This document shows, piece after piece, positions 9,261 through 18,055 of a DNA stretch of 51,643 bases; position 1 is the first letter of the stretch, and each line of letters begins with the position of its first letter. The stretch comes from Methanobacterium sp. UBA279. Lineage in GTDB: Archaea > Methanobacteriota > Methanobacteria > Methanobacteriales > Methanobacteriaceae. The stretch is taken from positions 69,453 to 121,095 of the forward strand of contig DAQK01000001.1 in assembly GCA_002502855.1 (NCBI GenBank). The letters are read 5' to 3'. A program made the position numbers and the translations under genes. The notes under the pieces are model-generated. The model ran no database searches. It was not told where the DNA came from and saw only the letters and a list, made by a program, of their open reading frames with translations.

Positions 9261-9416
9261 TTACGATCCTTTGGGCATCATTATTAATTCCAGAACTCCG
9301 TAGATAACCAGGAAAATTCCGACAAGCCAGCCTAATAAAGCAGGGTACACAATAATCAAGATACCAATTATTATGGCAACTATACCTATGATTTCTTTGG
9401 TGGTTTGGTCTCTCAT
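9261..9416 (-). CDS. Small two-helix membrane protein (DUF3096-like)
   Basis: This 51-residue frame starts MRDQTTKEIIGIVAIIIGIL and continues through a second hydrophobic segment (GWLVGIFLVIYGVLELI) to end MMPKGS. A polar start, a helix, a short turn with PALLGW, and a second helix match the pattern of DUF3096-type proteins. The function is unknown. It is convergent with the KH/PP-loop gene and divergent from the zinc-ribbon gene. Confidence 0.65.
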   Translation of the reverse strand: MRDQTTKEIIGIVAIIIGILIIVYPALLGWLVGIFLVIYGVLELIMMPKGS

Positions 9417-9470
9417 GCTATATTCTATGTAAAAGTTCATATATAAATATTGCGATAAAAGGGATGTTTA

Positions 9471-9656
9471 ATGAAAATTAGGGCTAAATACTGTCCCAAC
9501 TGTGGTTCAACCAATATAAAATGGATTAATCCATTATTATGGTCTCTGTGGTATTGTTACAATTGTGGGTATCAGGGTCCGGTGGTTCTGGAGGATGAGG
9601 AATTGGCACGTGAAGTACAGATAGAATATGAGAAAAGAGAGCTTGAAAAATCGTGA
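9471..9656 (+). CDS. Zinc-ribbon protein
   Basis: The 61-residue protein has two C-x-x-C knuckles: CPNCGS at residues 8-13 and CYNCGY at 29-34. A hydrophobic, tryptophan-rich stretch (WINPLLWSLWYC) lies between them and a charged helical tail follows. AAAGGGATG lies just before the ATG. Such mini zinc ribbons are common in methanogens and their partners are mostly unknown. The stop codon lies within a 19-nt tandem duplication. Confidence 0.75.
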   Translation: MKIRAKYCPNCGSTNIKWINPLLWSLWYCYNCGYQGPVVLEDEELAREVQIEYEKRELEKS

Positions 9657-9682
9657 TTTAAATGGAAAATCGTGATTTAAAT
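9647..9682. repeat. Short tandem duplication (19-nt period)
   Basis: AAAATCGTGATTTAAAT occurs at 9647-9663 and again at 9666-9682. It spans the zinc-ribbon stop codon and reaches the stop of the convergent small gene, so both 3' ends lie in the duplication. Confidence 0.8.
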
Positions 9683-9871
9683 TACAACCCTTATAAAATG
9701 CTCCACCCCAGCTCCTGCTTCAAACTCCATGTTGAACTCGTCCCGGTAGTCTTCCAGGATCTTCCAGAGGGTATCATCATCTGCGTAAATAATTAAGGCT
9801 CCTTTTTCCTTTTCTATTCTCTTAATACCTTCATATTCCTTGTGGAGTTCTTCCATTAGATTTCGCGCCAT
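9677..9871 (-). CDS. Small hypothetical protein
   Basis: From ATG 9871 this gives a 64-residue protein starting MARNLMEELHKEYEGIKRIE and ending HFIRVVI, acidic in the middle with an alternating strand/helix pattern. GGGATG lies 6 nt before this ATG. In-frame ATGs at 9886 and 9916 would add 5 or 15 residues but have no ribosome binding site. It lies just downstream of argH on the same strand (22 nt after the argH stop side), so it might be co-transcribed. I do not recognise the family. Confidence 0.6.
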   Translation of the reverse strand: MARNLMEELHKEYEGIKRIEKEKGALIIYADDDTLWKILEDYRDEFNMEFEAGAGVEHFIRVVI

Positions 9872-9937
9872 AAAAAGACATCCCATATTAAAGTCTACAG
9901 TAGAAAAACAGTCCATTATTTGATATGGATGGTCAAA

Positions 9938-11344
9938 TTATTTTATCTCACGATCCACAAATTCTCTCAAATTGGAGATAGCTTCCTCCACCATCTCCGG
10001 TGCAGGTCCACCGATAACCTTACGGGTGCGGACAACCTTTTCCGGGTCTAACGCATTTTTAACCAGTTTTGCGTCTAATTTAAGTTTTTCACCGGTTAAC
10101 TCCTGGGCTACCATATCGATGTACTCTGGATTGATGTCCGACGGTTTAAGCCCCTCCTCGATGGCTTTGCTCACAGTCCGGCCCACTATCTGATGGGCCA
10201 CCCGGAAGGGTAGTTTTTTCTCTTTCACCATTAGATCGGCCAGTTCAGTGGCAGTGGAAAAGTTAGCTTCAGCCAGCTCCTCCCCTCGTTCCTGGTTGAA
10301 TTCGGTGGTGGAAAGTATAGCTGCGGTGATGTTTAATAGTGAATGGCTGCTGTCTACAGCACTCCACAAGTGTGGGGTGACCTCCTGTAAGTCCCGGTTG
10401 TAACTCTGGGGTAATGATTTGAGAATGGTTAATATAGCCACCAGTTCACCGTAGACTCCGGCGCATTTGGCCCGGGCGATCTCCGCCACATCGGGGTTCT
10501 TCTTCTGGGGCATGATGGAGGATGTGCTGGAATATTCCCCGGCAATCTCAATTAAACCAAACTCGTAGGTGCTCCAGATTATGAGCTCCTCACAAATTTT
10601 AGAAAGGGTGGTACATAAAATAGATAGGGAAGATACGGTTTCGGATATGAAGTCCCGGGAGCTTACACCATCTATGGAATTTTCGAGTATCTTGGAGAAT
10701 CCCAGTAATTCACAGGTCCTTTTCCGGTTGATGGGAAAGCTGGTAGTGGTAAGTGCCGCTGAACCTAAGGGGCACATATCCACCCGCTTGTAAGCATCTT
10801 TTATCCTTTCATAATCCCGTTTAAGTGCATAAGCGTAGGATAACAGGTGATGTGCAAAGGTGGTGGGCTGTGCATGCTGTAGGTGGGTGTATCCCACCAT
10901 CACAGTCTCGGTATGTCTATCTGCCAGGTCCAGTATGCCAGAAATGAATTTCAATAGATGGGCCTGGATGGTGGAAAGCTCTTCCCGGAGCACCAGTCTG
11001 AGATCCGTGGCCACCTGGTCGTTTCTGGATTTACCGGTATGCATGAAGCCGGCCACTTCACCTACCTTAGAGGTGACGTAGTTTTCTAAGGCCATATGGA
11101 TGTCTTCAACTGAGGGATCTATATCCAGTGCATCGATTCCTTCTTCCTCCAGTTCATTTAGTGCCTGGAGAATTTGGTCTGCATCATCTTCGGGTACGAT
11201 GCCCTGCTCCTTCAGCATGGTGGTATGGGCTAAATTGCATTGAATGTCCGCTAGAAATATTCTCTGGTCAAAATCAAGGGATGAGGTGAATTGCGCAGCA
11301 TCACTGGTCATCTTACCTTTTAACCTTCCTGACCTCAGATTCAT
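9938..11344 (-). CDS. argH: Argininosuccinate lyase
   Basis: This 468-residue member of the fumarase/aspartase superfamily splits argininosuccinate into arginine and fumarate, the last step of arginine synthesis. Diagnostic segments are MHTGKSRNDQVATD, GYTHLQHAQPTT and the catalytic loop SSTSSIMPQKKNPD (GSSxMPxKxN type). ATG 11344 is chosen over an in-frame TTG two codons upstream because GAGG then sits about 9 nt before it. It lies directly downstream of the ribosomal operon, separated by a T11 tract that probably ends that operon. Confidence 0.96.
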   Translation of the reverse strand: MNLRSGRLKGKMTSDAAQFTSSLDFDQRIFLADIQCNLAHTTMLKEQGIVPEDDADQILQALNELEEEGIDALDIDPSVEDIHMALENYVTSKVGEVAGFMHTGKSRNDQVATDLRLVLREELSTIQAHLLKFISGILDLADRHTETVMVGYTHLQHAQPTTFAHHLLSYAYALKRDYERIKDAYKRVDMCPLGSAALTTTSFPINRKRTCELLGFSKILENSIDGVSSRDFISETVSSLSILCTTLSKICEELIIWSTYEFGLIEIAGEYSSTSSIMPQKKNPDVAEIARAKCAGVYGELVAILTILKSLPQSYNRDLQEVTPHLWSAVDSSHSLLNITAAILSTTEFNQERGEELAEANFSTATELADLMVKEKKLPFRVAHQIVGRTVSKAIEEGLKPSDINPEYIDMVAQELTGEKLKLDAKLVKNALDPEKVVRTRKVIGGPAPEMVEEAISNLREFVDREIK

Positions 11345-11387
11345 TTGCAACCGCCTCGAAGTTGTTATTTAAAAGTTAAAAAGAAGT

Positions 11388-11398
11388 AAAAAAAAAAA
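11388..11398 (-). terminator. Oligo-T terminator of the rpoE/S27ae operon
   Basis: Eleven consecutive T residues on the minus strand directly follow the S27ae stop codon. Confidence 0.6.
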
Positions 11399-11400
11399 TT

Positions 11401-11565
11401 TTAAGTTTTTTTATCTTTAGTCTTCCATTCAGTGTATCCGCATTTACCACAGGCGTAACGGTCTCCATGGTCAGCCATGAAGACTCCGTGTGAGCAACGG
11501 ACACATTCCGGGTTTTTTCTGATGATTTTGTTATCTTTAACCTCGTAGAGTTCGTATTTCTTCAT
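11401..11565 (-). CDS. 30S ribosomal protein S27ae
   Basis: This 54-residue protein starts MKKYELYEVKDNKIIRK and has a C4 zinc ribbon (CVRCSH ... CGKCGY). In archaea it is a free small-subunit protein; in eukaryotes it is fused to ubiquitin. AGGAGG lies 7 nt before ATG 11565. It is the last gene of the operon after S24e, and a T11 tract follows the stop. Confidence 0.93.
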   Translation of the reverse strand: MKKYELYEVKDNKIIRKNPECVRCSHGVFMADHGDRYACGKCGYTEWKTKDKKT

Positions 11566-11622
11566 TGTATTTCCTCCTTAATGGGTTTTTTAGGGGAACA
11601 GTATCTTTGTTTGTAAATATAA

Positions 11623-11937
11623 TTATTCTTCAGCTTCTTCTTCAGCTTCTTCCTTGACTGGTTCCTGGTTTTTTTCCAGGATGTGCTTCCTCTCAGTGGA
11701 AGACAGGCTTTCTGCTGAATCGTAGACTTTAGCATATCCTACGGCCTTTCCTTCTCCAAACTGTGGTTTCAGTTTGTCCACTACCAGCAGGTTCTTATCT
11801 GCATCTAGAACTGCCACCAGTTTGTTCTTGACATCCAAGATTTGGGGTGTTGATTCACCCTGGTAGGTGCAGTCAAATTTTATTTCGGTCCTGTCTAACA
11901 GTGGGTTTTCTGTTTTCTGGGTTATATTGATTTCCAT
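11623..11937 (-). CDS. rps24e: 30S ribosomal protein S24e
   Basis: The 104-residue protein begins MEINITQKTENPLLDRTEIK and carries the S24e features GKAVGYAKVYDS and a STERKHILEKN segment. The tail is strongly acidic (EEAEEEAEE), a common lineage-specific end. Its start overlaps the end of the dephospho-CoA kinase gene by 16 nt, a sign of translational coupling. Confidence 0.95.
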   Translation of the reverse strand: MEINITQKTENPLLDRTEIKFDCTYQGESTPQILDVKNKLVAVLDADKNLLVVDKLKPQFGEGKAVGYAKVYDSAESLSSTERKHILEKNQEPVKEEAEEEAEE

Positions 11938-12455
11938 AGTAGGTCTCCTTTAAATTTATCCATAAATTCTTCGGCTATATCTTTGAATTTATCAACTTCA
12001 CATAATACCACACCCTCTCCTGGCTGGCCGTAAAGCACAACCGTTCCAGGTGGGGCGGTGATCACGCAGGGCAGTACCGCCAGGTCTTCTTCACCATCTA
12101 CTACTATCAGGACTTTATTCCCGGTCTTGTTAAGCTCATATGCCTTGATGATGGCATCCAAGAGCTCTTCGGTGATGGTTCCTGGTGGGTTTGCTGCGTT
12201 TAATAGAGCGTGAAAGTAACTTAATTCATCATCCTTTTCTGTTTCTTTTCTTTCAATCCGATGGTCTATGATGCCAATACCCGGTGTTATACCAGTGTTA
12301 ATGAGGTTTGATGTGGTGGCATCTCCAATGGAAATGATAAGTTGGTGATTGTTTTTATATTTTTCCAGAGTTTCCTTTATCTCTGCTACTGAGGAATAAA
12401 TTTCTCCAAAAGGTTTCTTAAATGCTCCTCGTTCTTCCTCTTTTAATATTAACAC
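11922..12455 (-). CDS. GTP-dependent dephospho-CoA kinase (DUF359)
   Basis: This 177-residue DUF359 protein catalyses the last step of archaeal coenzyme A synthesis, using GTP. Conserved parts are SIGDATTSNL, GIGIIDHRIER, NPPGTIT and VDGEEDLAVLP. The start is GTG 12455, which shares one base with the spt4 stop codon; GAGGG lies upstream inside spt4. This position between spt4 and S24e recurs in Methanobacteriales. Confidence 0.92.
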   Translation of the reverse strand: MLILKEEERGAFKKPFGEIYSSVAEIKETLEKYKNNHQLIISIGDATTSNLINTGITPGIGIIDHRIERKETEKDDELSYFHALLNAANPPGTITEELLDAIIKAYELNKTGNKVLIVVDGEEDLAVLPCVITAPPGTVVLYGQPGEGVVLCEVDKFKDIAEEFMDKFKGDLLWKSI

Positions 12456-12637
12456 TATCTAACCCTCAAGGCGTATTCTCCAGGTAAGGTTATACCTAAT
12501 TCCTTGGCTATGTCTGATTTTTCTGGATCAACTATGATGAGAAATCCACTCCAGTTCCGGGAGCTGGATACATTGCAGATGGCGCATCTGTCCTCTTCCA
12601 TGAGTCTATGACATCGGGTGCATGCTTTGGTAACCAT
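12455..12637 (-). CDS. spt4: Transcription elongation factor Spt4 (RpoE'')
   Basis: The 60-residue protein has a four-cysteine zinc site (CTRCHRL and CAICNVSSS) and the conserved WSGFLIIVDPEKSDIAKELG core. Spt4 pairs with Spt5 and keeps RNA polymerase processive. It is 2 nt downstream of rpoE1. Confidence 0.95.
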   Translation of the reverse strand: MVTKACTRCHRLMEEDRCAICNVSSSRNWSGFLIIVDPEKSDIAKELGITLPGEYALRVR

Positions 12638-12639
12638 AT

Positions 12640-13242
12640 CTATTTCTTCCTTCCTTTACTTTTTCCTTTACCTTTGGGTTTGCCTTTATCTTTACCTTTC
12701 TGTTTCTCTTCTTCTATCCATTCGAATCTGCCCAGGCCGGGCTGTCTCATGGTGAGTCCGATCTTGGTTTCCTTGGAAGATTTACCCTTAAGTGACAGGG
12801 CCACGATTCGTGCCCGGACCTTGTTACCTTCTTCCAGGCTTTTCTTGGATTCTTTACCAAGCAGGGCTCCTCTTTTGGCGTCGTAGTTTATGTAGTCATC
12901 TGTGACCTGTGATACGTGCACCAGTCCATCTACTGGTCCGATGCGTATGAAGGCACCGAATTCTGTTATCTCTATTACCTCTCCCTCCACCACTTCATGC
13001 AGTTCCGGTTTGAAGAATAGAGCGGTGAATATTACGTCATGATAGGCTGCTCCGTCACCCATTATCACTTTTCCAGCACCGATTTCTTCTATTTCTTTAA
13101 CGGTGACCATGAGTCCCAGTTTCTTATCGATCTTACCCACGTAGTTTTCATTTAAAACTTCAGCGGCAATATCTCTTATGGGTTCATCAAACCGGCTGGG
13201 TGGGATTCTAACCGTGTCTTCGATTTTGGATATTAAATACAA
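12640..13242 (-). CDS. rpoE1: DNA-directed RNA polymerase subunit Rpo7 (RpoE1)
   Basis: Residues 1-80 form the Rpo7 tip domain (MYLISKIEDTVRIPP start) and residues 82-170 an S1/OB domain (GEVIEITEFGAFIRIGPVDG). With Rpo4 it forms the polymerase stalk that binds nascent RNA. The start is TTG 13242 with GAGGG upstream. After the usual end (TMRQPGLGRFEWIEEE) there is a basic Lys/Gly-rich tail of about 20 residues (KGKPKGKGKSKGRKK), which makes it slightly longer than the typical 190 residues. Confidence 0.95.
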   Translation of the reverse strand: MYLISKIEDTVRIPPSRFDEPIRDIAAEVLNENYVGKIDKKLGLMVTVKEIEEIGAGKVIMGDGAAYHDVIFTALFFKPELHEVVEGEVIEITEFGAFIRIGPVDGLVHVSQVTDDYINYDAKRGALLGKESKKSLEEGNKVRARIVALSLKGKSSKETKIGLTMRQPGLGRFEWIEEEKQKGKDKGKPKGKGKSKGRKK

Positions 13243-13299
13243 ACTAAATCCCTCTTTTAACTAAGCAAAATCATTGTTTTAAACTAAATTTTATATAAT

Positions 13300-13953
13300 T
13301 TACATTTTTTTAAGGTAATCTTTAAATTCATTAACCTTATCATCCAATCCTTTAGATCTAAGGTAAGTTTCAAATTCTTTCACGTTTTTATCTACTTCTT
13401 TGGATAATTGCTCGAATTCTTTGTCAAATGTGTATTTCTCTTTATATAATTCGACTGAATGGTTTATGGCTTCACGTGCTGCTTGTGCATCGTCCCATCC
13501 CTTAACTTCAGTTTTCTTCCCCTCGAGTTTCTTGTAATCCTCGAAGAAATGGCTGATTTCATTTAAGAGTGATTCCGGCACATCGCTTATATCTTCAACA
13601 TCTTTGTAACGGACGTCGTTTACAGGTACGGCCAGGATTTTATCGTCGCTATCTCCACCATCGATCATCCTCATAACACCGATGGGCCGGGCGTCGATTA
13701 CGCATCCCGGGAAAGTGGGTTCGTCCATTATAACCAGGATGTCCATGGGGTCTCCGTCATCCCAGAGACTCCGGGGTATAATACCGTATTCAGCAGGGTA
13801 ATGGAATGGTGAGTACAGTACCCGGTCGAGTGCAAATGCCTCTTTATCCTTATCATATTCATATTTGTTCCTTGACCCCTTAGGGATTTCCACCACAGCA
13901 TATACTACTTCCGGGGTGGATGGTCCAGTTGGTATTCCTTTCCAGAGATTCAT
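13300..13953 (-). CDS. ppa: Inorganic pyrophosphatase, family I, with C-terminal extension
   Basis: The catalytic part has the signature DGDPMDILV with its metal-binding aspartates, plus YAVVEIPKGSRNKYE and the YPAEYG segment. It hydrolyses pyrophosphate to phosphate and drives biosynthetic reactions. At 217 residues it is about 40 longer than usual: the last 45 residues are a charged, heptad-like helix (FEQLSKEVDKNVKEFETYL...). AGGAGGAAAGG precedes ATG 13953. Confidence 0.95.
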   Translation of the reverse strand: MNLWKGIPTGPSTPEVVYAVVEIPKGSRNKYEYDKDKEAFALDRVLYSPFHYPAEYGIIPRSLWDDGDPMDILVIMDEPTFPGCVIDARPIGVMRMIDGGDSDDKILAVPVNDVRYKDVEDISDVPESLLNEISHFFEDYKKLEGKKTEVKGWDDAQAAREAINHSVELYKEKYTFDKEFEQLSKEVDKNVKEFETYLRSKGLDDKVNEFKDYLKKM

Positions 13954-14049
13954 ATTATCCTTTCCTCCTTAACATTAACCATTGAATTTGAATGATTAGA
14001 TATTATCTACTATGTCATTATTAATTTTTAAAAGTTTTTTATACAAATT

Positions 14050-14431
14050 CTATAAATACCCATCCACCGCCAGGTATTTCCTCTGCCGGAGGTAGATAAC
14101 AGGTATTTCAAGCTGGCGGGCTCTCCTTCTAAGCTCCCGGTCATTGGTGCATAACACCCGTGATATCCGGAGCAGGGCATCATCCACCCTTTCTCCCTCG
14201 AGCAGGGGGATCTCTTTTATGGTTAAAGGTTTTAAACCCGCGATTTTAAGGGCGGTTGAAGCAGCGGTCCTGGTTTTGCCCCGGCTTCTTTCCCTGATAT
14301 TTTCGAGTTCCTTTATTATGAAAGTGGGGACCGTATACTTATAGTGGGGTATGAGCTCGTGAAGCTGGCCAGCCACGTCCAGATTGAACTGAGCGGCCAT
14401 CATTAAAAATTTGCATCAAGTATAGCTTCAT
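14050..14431 (-). CDS. Fcf1-like PIN-domain ribonuclease (5' end frameshifted)
   Basis: The intact frame (ATG 14403, 117 residues) starts MMAAQFNLDVAGQLHEL and holds late PIN motifs, including ALLRISRVLCTNDRELRRRA with a conserved T-N-D. The first PIN aspartate (LDANFLMMAAQF) is encoded just upstream in another frame. The expected start ATG 14431 overlaps the aIF2gamma stop as ATGA. Restoring one base after AAG (near 14426) and one T in the T5 run at 14405-14409 rebuilds MKAILDANFLMMAAQ. The family relates to Fcf1/Utp24 and VapC9-type nucleases, probably in rRNA maturation. Two one-base losses in a gene of the translation operon suggest sequence error. Confidence 0.75.
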
Positions 14432-15654
14432 TTGATGATTCCATATCCAATCAACCTCCATCTGGCCCCTACTCTCCTGCTCAGGGCTACTCTTTGACCT
14501 TCATCTGCGCAGACTGGTAGTTTGAGTTTCACATCCACCACGTCTTTACGGGCGCTGGTCACCACTCCAATGGTGGTGGAGGTTCCGATATTAATCATCA
14601 ACGGTTCCGAGGATTTAATGGGTTCCACACGCTTTTCTTCCTTGGTACCGACCACCCGTTCCAGGAGGTGGGTTTTCATGGTGAACTCGTATATCACCGG
14701 TGGGAGTGTGCCTGGTTTACCGGCTACAGAACCAGATAGGGAGTCTGCCTTGGTTAAAGCCGGGTCGAGTTTGGTGGCCACACCGATAAGCCCTCCCGGA
14801 CCTATCTCATCCACGTTCTCTCCAGCACCGACTAGGCCGACAATTTCAGAAGTAAGACTGGTCCACTCACTTTGACCCTTCTTTTTAATCTGCACTCCTG
14901 GTTTTATCTCGATTTCATCACCCACTTTAAATTTGCCCTGTACGAGGGATCCTCCGATGACCCCTCCCACCATAGCTTCTGGCTGGCTGCCCGGTTTGTT
15001 TATGTCAAAGGAACGGGCAACGAACATGCGTGGGGATTTTCTAAGGGACCTTCGGGGTGTTTTTATCCTTTCCTGTATAACTTCAATTAATATGTCAATG
15101 TTAGCTCCCTGCTGGGCAGAGACCGGGATGATGGGGGCGTCTTCGGCGCAGGTGCCCTTGATGAAGTCCTGTATTTCCTGGTAACTTTCCACGGCACGTT
15201 CACGGCTCACGATGTCTATCTTATTCTGTACCACTATCACCTCGTTAACCCCGATAACGTCTAAAGCCATGAGGTGTTCCTTGGTTTGGGGTTGGGGGCA
15301 GGGTTCGTTAGCGGCTATAACCAGCACGGCACCGTCCATTATAGCGGCACCAGAGAGCATGGTAGCCATGAGAGTTTCGTGTCCAGGGGAATCTACGAAT
15401 GAGACTTTTCTGAGAACCTGTGTTTTCTCGCCGCAGTGTTCGCATACCAGGGCGGTGGTGAAGCACTGGGGAGAGGGGCAATTGGTGCACCTGCGGAAGG
15501 TGATATCAGCATATCCTAAACGGATGGAGATACCTCTTTTAGTTTCTTCACTATGGGTATCGGTCCATATACCGGATAATGCCTTGGTTAATGTTGTTTT
15601 ACCATGGTCAACGTGACCTACCAGACCAATGTTAATTTCAGACTGTGTTTTCAA
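14428..15654 (-). CDS. eif2g: Translation initiation factor aIF2 subunit gamma
   Basis: This 408-residue GTPase has NIGLVGHVDHGKTTL (G1), a DSPGHE G3 motif, NKID (G4) and a zinc knuckle (CTNCPSPQC ... CEHCG), followed by two beta-barrels. The heterotrimer carries Met-tRNAi to the small ribosomal subunit. The start is TTG 15654 with GGGGGT 5 nt upstream. It follows S6e by 16 nt, the usual archaeal order. Confidence 0.97.
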   Translation of the reverse strand: MKTQSEINIGLVGHVDHGKTTLTKALSGIWTDTHSEETKRGISIRLGYADITFRRCTNCPSPQCFTTALVCEHCGEKTQVLRKVSFVDSPGHETLMATMLSGAAIMDGAVLVIAANEPCPQPQTKEHLMALDVIGVNEVIVVQNKIDIVSRERAVESYQEIQDFIKGTCAEDAPIIPVSAQQGANIDILIEVIQERIKTPRRSLRKSPRMFVARSFDINKPGSQPEAMVGGVIGGSLVQGKFKVGDEIEIKPGVQIKKKGQSEWTSLTSEIVGLVGAGENVDEIGPGGLIGVATKLDPALTKADSLSGSVAGKPGTLPPVIYEFTMKTHLLERVVGTKEEKRVEPIKSSEPLMINIGTSTTIGVVTSARKDVVDVKLKLPVCADEGQRVALSRRVGARWRLIGYGIIK

Positions 15655-15670
15655 AACTTACCCCCAGAAT

Positions 15671-16051
15671 TTATTCCTCGTCAGCTTGTAAAAGTTCATC
15701 GATACTCTTTTTACCCTTCTTACTAACCACGGTACTGACCTGCACGATATCATCAGATATGGTGTTTCCACGGACGGTCTTTCTTCTGCGCTGTCCGTCC
15801 CTCTTGGGTTTAAATCCAGTACCGCCTGAAAGCAGGCTTTTTATCCTTCTAGGTCCTTCAACATCCTTTTTCATGGGGAAACCGTTTTTATCACTTCCCC
15901 CGGTAATTTTCAGGGTGTATCCGTTTAAACCTAAATTAGAAGCGTCAAACTCCTCACCAATTTTAAGTCCCAATAACTGTTTGGACTCGGCTGCAGGAAC
16001 TTCTATCTGGTGGCTGTCTTTACCTTCTGAAATAACTAATTTAAATGCCAA
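15671..16051 (-). CDS. rps6e: 30S ribosomal protein S6e
   Basis: The 126-residue protein starts MAFKLVISEGKDSHQIEVP and has the S6e segments LGLKIGEEFDAS, ITGGSDKNGFPMKKDV and RRRKTVRGNTIS. The start is TTG 16051 with GGAGG 7 nt upstream. It opens the operon that leads into aIF2gamma; a 115-nt gap separates it from infB. Confidence 0.96.
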   Translation of the reverse strand: MAFKLVISEGKDSHQIEVPAAESKQLLGLKIGEEFDASNLGLNGYTLKITGGSDKNGFPMKKDVEGPRRIKSLLSGGTGFKPKRDGQRRRKTVRGNTISDDIVQVSTVVSKKGKKSIDELLQADEE

Positions 16052-16166
16052 TTTATTTCCTCCATTTAATTGCTTTTTCTTAACTCTTATTTATCTGTTA
16101 TTAAATGTATAATAATCTAATATTATGAATTTTAAATTTTTTAAATGCATTCTAATTTTGGAATCA

Positions 16167-17945
16167 TTAAAGTATCCCCCAGGAGGGATCTTCCTTCCTT
16201 TTTATATCCACTATTTCCTGGAGTATATCCAGTTCATCTTCACTCAATTTCCCTTTAAGCTCTGTTTCCAGTATCTTATAATGTTTTTCCGGGATGTTGA
16301 CGTATAGGGTTTCCCCCTCCTCAAAGTCACGGTTGAATACGGCTTCCTTTATGGCCATGGCCACTTTCGAACCTTTAGAAGCTGATTTCAGGTTGTCACC
16401 TTTATCCTGCATACTCTCCACTTTACCTATGGGGGTGCCGTCTCCACGCATCAGACTGTAATCCTTCTTCACTGTGCCGCCCAGGACTTCTATACCGGCT
16501 ATAGCTGGTTTACTGTACCTGAAGACCAGTTTAGGGATTATCCTTATTTTTGCGGGGTGTATTATGGCCTCCAGCCACTGTTCCCGCCTGCGTTCTTCGG
16601 CTGCCTTGAGCCACTCCTCGTAGTCCTCGGTGAGCTGGTAGATCACATCGGCGGAGAAGAGCTTTACCTCCAGGTTCTTGAGTTCCTCTGCTGCACTGGG
16701 CAGCACTTTCACGTTGAAGGCTAGGATAACCCCGTGCATGGGATCTTCCTTCTTCACGATGGATGCGTTGACCACATCCCTCCGGGAGACGTCGCCGATA
16801 TCAGCAGTTCTAATTGGCACCTCTAGGTCCTTGAGCATGTTTACCAGTGCTTCTAAAGAGCCCAGGGTATCTGCCTTTACCAGGACACCCATCTCCCGGG
16901 TGTCGATCTTGATGCTTTCGATCTCCTGGAGTATCTCCTCTTTCACCTCTTCGAAGTCGGCTTTAGCCACTCTCAGGGGTGATCCGGAGATGACGTTTTC
17001 GATTTTAGGAGCTACAATTTTTACACCAGCGGCAGCCACCACTTCATCCACCTTCTGGAACTTCTTCTTGGACTCCCGGATCTCCTCCAGTGGCCTTGGC
17101 TTTAAGAGTGAGCGTATCTTGGTGGTTATAACATCGTCTATGGTGGTCAGTGCGATGACATCATTTTTACGGAGTATCCCATCGTAGATCACCACGTCCA
17201 GGGTTACCCCCAGCCCTGTTTCCTCTTTAATCTCCAGTACCGTCCCCTTAGCTGGGGAATCGGTTTTTATCTGCAGCTGTTTCTGCAGGTACTGCTGGGC
17301 CAGGCCCATGAGCATGGTTAAAAGTTCCGGTATTCCTTCACCTGTCTTGGCGCTCATGGGGATGATGCTTACCTGTTTGGCGAAGTTACTAACCCGATCA
17401 AACCTTTCTGATTCGAATCCTTCACCGTGGAGGATTCCCACCAGTTCATAGAGGCTGGTGTCTAGTTTTTCCTGCACGCTTTTAGCCTGTTCATGGTATG
17501 ATTTCATGAAGGTGGAGTCCTGGTGGACTTCCCATCCATAGATTTTATCGATCTTATTCGCCGCCACTATGAAGGGTGTTTTATACATTTTAAGGATGTT
17601 TAATGCTTCATAGGTCTGTGGCTTGAATCCTTCGTTTATGTCCACGATCAATATGGCCAGATCAGCCAGTGCACCTCCCCTTTTACGTAGGGTGGTGAAT
17701 GCTTCGTGTCCCGGGGTGTCTATGAAGAACAGGCCGGGCATCTTATCCTTGATATCCAGTTTCTGGATGAAGGCACCGCTGATATTTTCAATCACTTCCA
17801 TGGGTATCTCTGTGGCACCTATGTGCTGGGTTATGCCCCCTGCTTCCTTCTGGGCTATAGCGCTGCCTCTGATGAAGTCCAGCAGGGTGGTTTTCCCGTG
17901 GTCGACATGACCTAAAACAGAGACTATGGGTGATCTCATCTTCAA
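16167..17945 (-). CDS. infB: Translation initiation factor aIF5B (archaeal IF-2)
   Basis: This 592-residue GTPase has VLGHVDHGKTTLLD (G1), GGITQHIGA (switch region), DTPGHEAF (G3) and AANKIDKI (G4), then the beta-barrels and C-terminal domain of aIF5B. It promotes ribosomal subunit joining. Translation starts at TTG 17945 or ATG 17939; GGAGG lies upstream. It closes the L7Ae-S28e-L24e-ndk-infB operon. Confidence 0.97.
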   Translation of the reverse strand: MKMRSPIVSVLGHVDHGKTTLLDFIRGSAIAQKEAGGITQHIGATEIPMEVIENISGAFIQKLDIKDKMPGLFFIDTPGHEAFTTLRKRGGALADLAILIVDINEGFKPQTYEALNILKMYKTPFIVAANKIDKIYGWEVHQDSTFMKSYHEQAKSVQEKLDTSLYELVGILHGEGFESERFDRVSNFAKQVSIIPMSAKTGEGIPELLTMLMGLAQQYLQKQLQIKTDSPAKGTVLEIKEETGLGVTLDVVIYDGILRKNDVIALTTIDDVITTKIRSLLKPRPLEEIRESKKKFQKVDEVVAAAGVKIVAPKIENVISGSPLRVAKADFEEVKEEILQEIESIKIDTREMGVLVKADTLGSLEALVNMLKDLEVPIRTADIGDVSRRDVVNASIVKKEDPMHGVILAFNVKVLPSAAEELKNLEVKLFSADVIYQLTEDYEEWLKAAEERRREQWLEAIIHPAKIRIIPKLVFRYSKPAIAGIEVLGGTVKKDYSLMRGDGTPIGKVESMQDKGDNLKSASKGSKVAMAIKEAVFNRDFEEGETLYVNIPEKHYKILETELKGKLSEDELDILQEIVDIKRKEDPSWGIL

Positions 17946-18055
17946 ATTAATCGTGTTCCTCCGAATAGATTCATTCTGTTAGAAATTGATTCATTTCCTG
18001 AATAATATTCCTTTAAAATAAGAAAGGGGTGAGTTTCGTAAAAAAATAGTGGGGT

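Noticed and set aside
9972..11081. Open frames on the plus strand within argH
   Set aside because: Shadows of the conserved argH frame with no motif or start signal.
14428..17945. Long open frames opposite eif2g, infB and rps6e
   Set aside because: They are antisense frames of strongly conserved genes, have no ribosome binding sites and encode low-complexity Ser/Thr/Pro-rich sequence.
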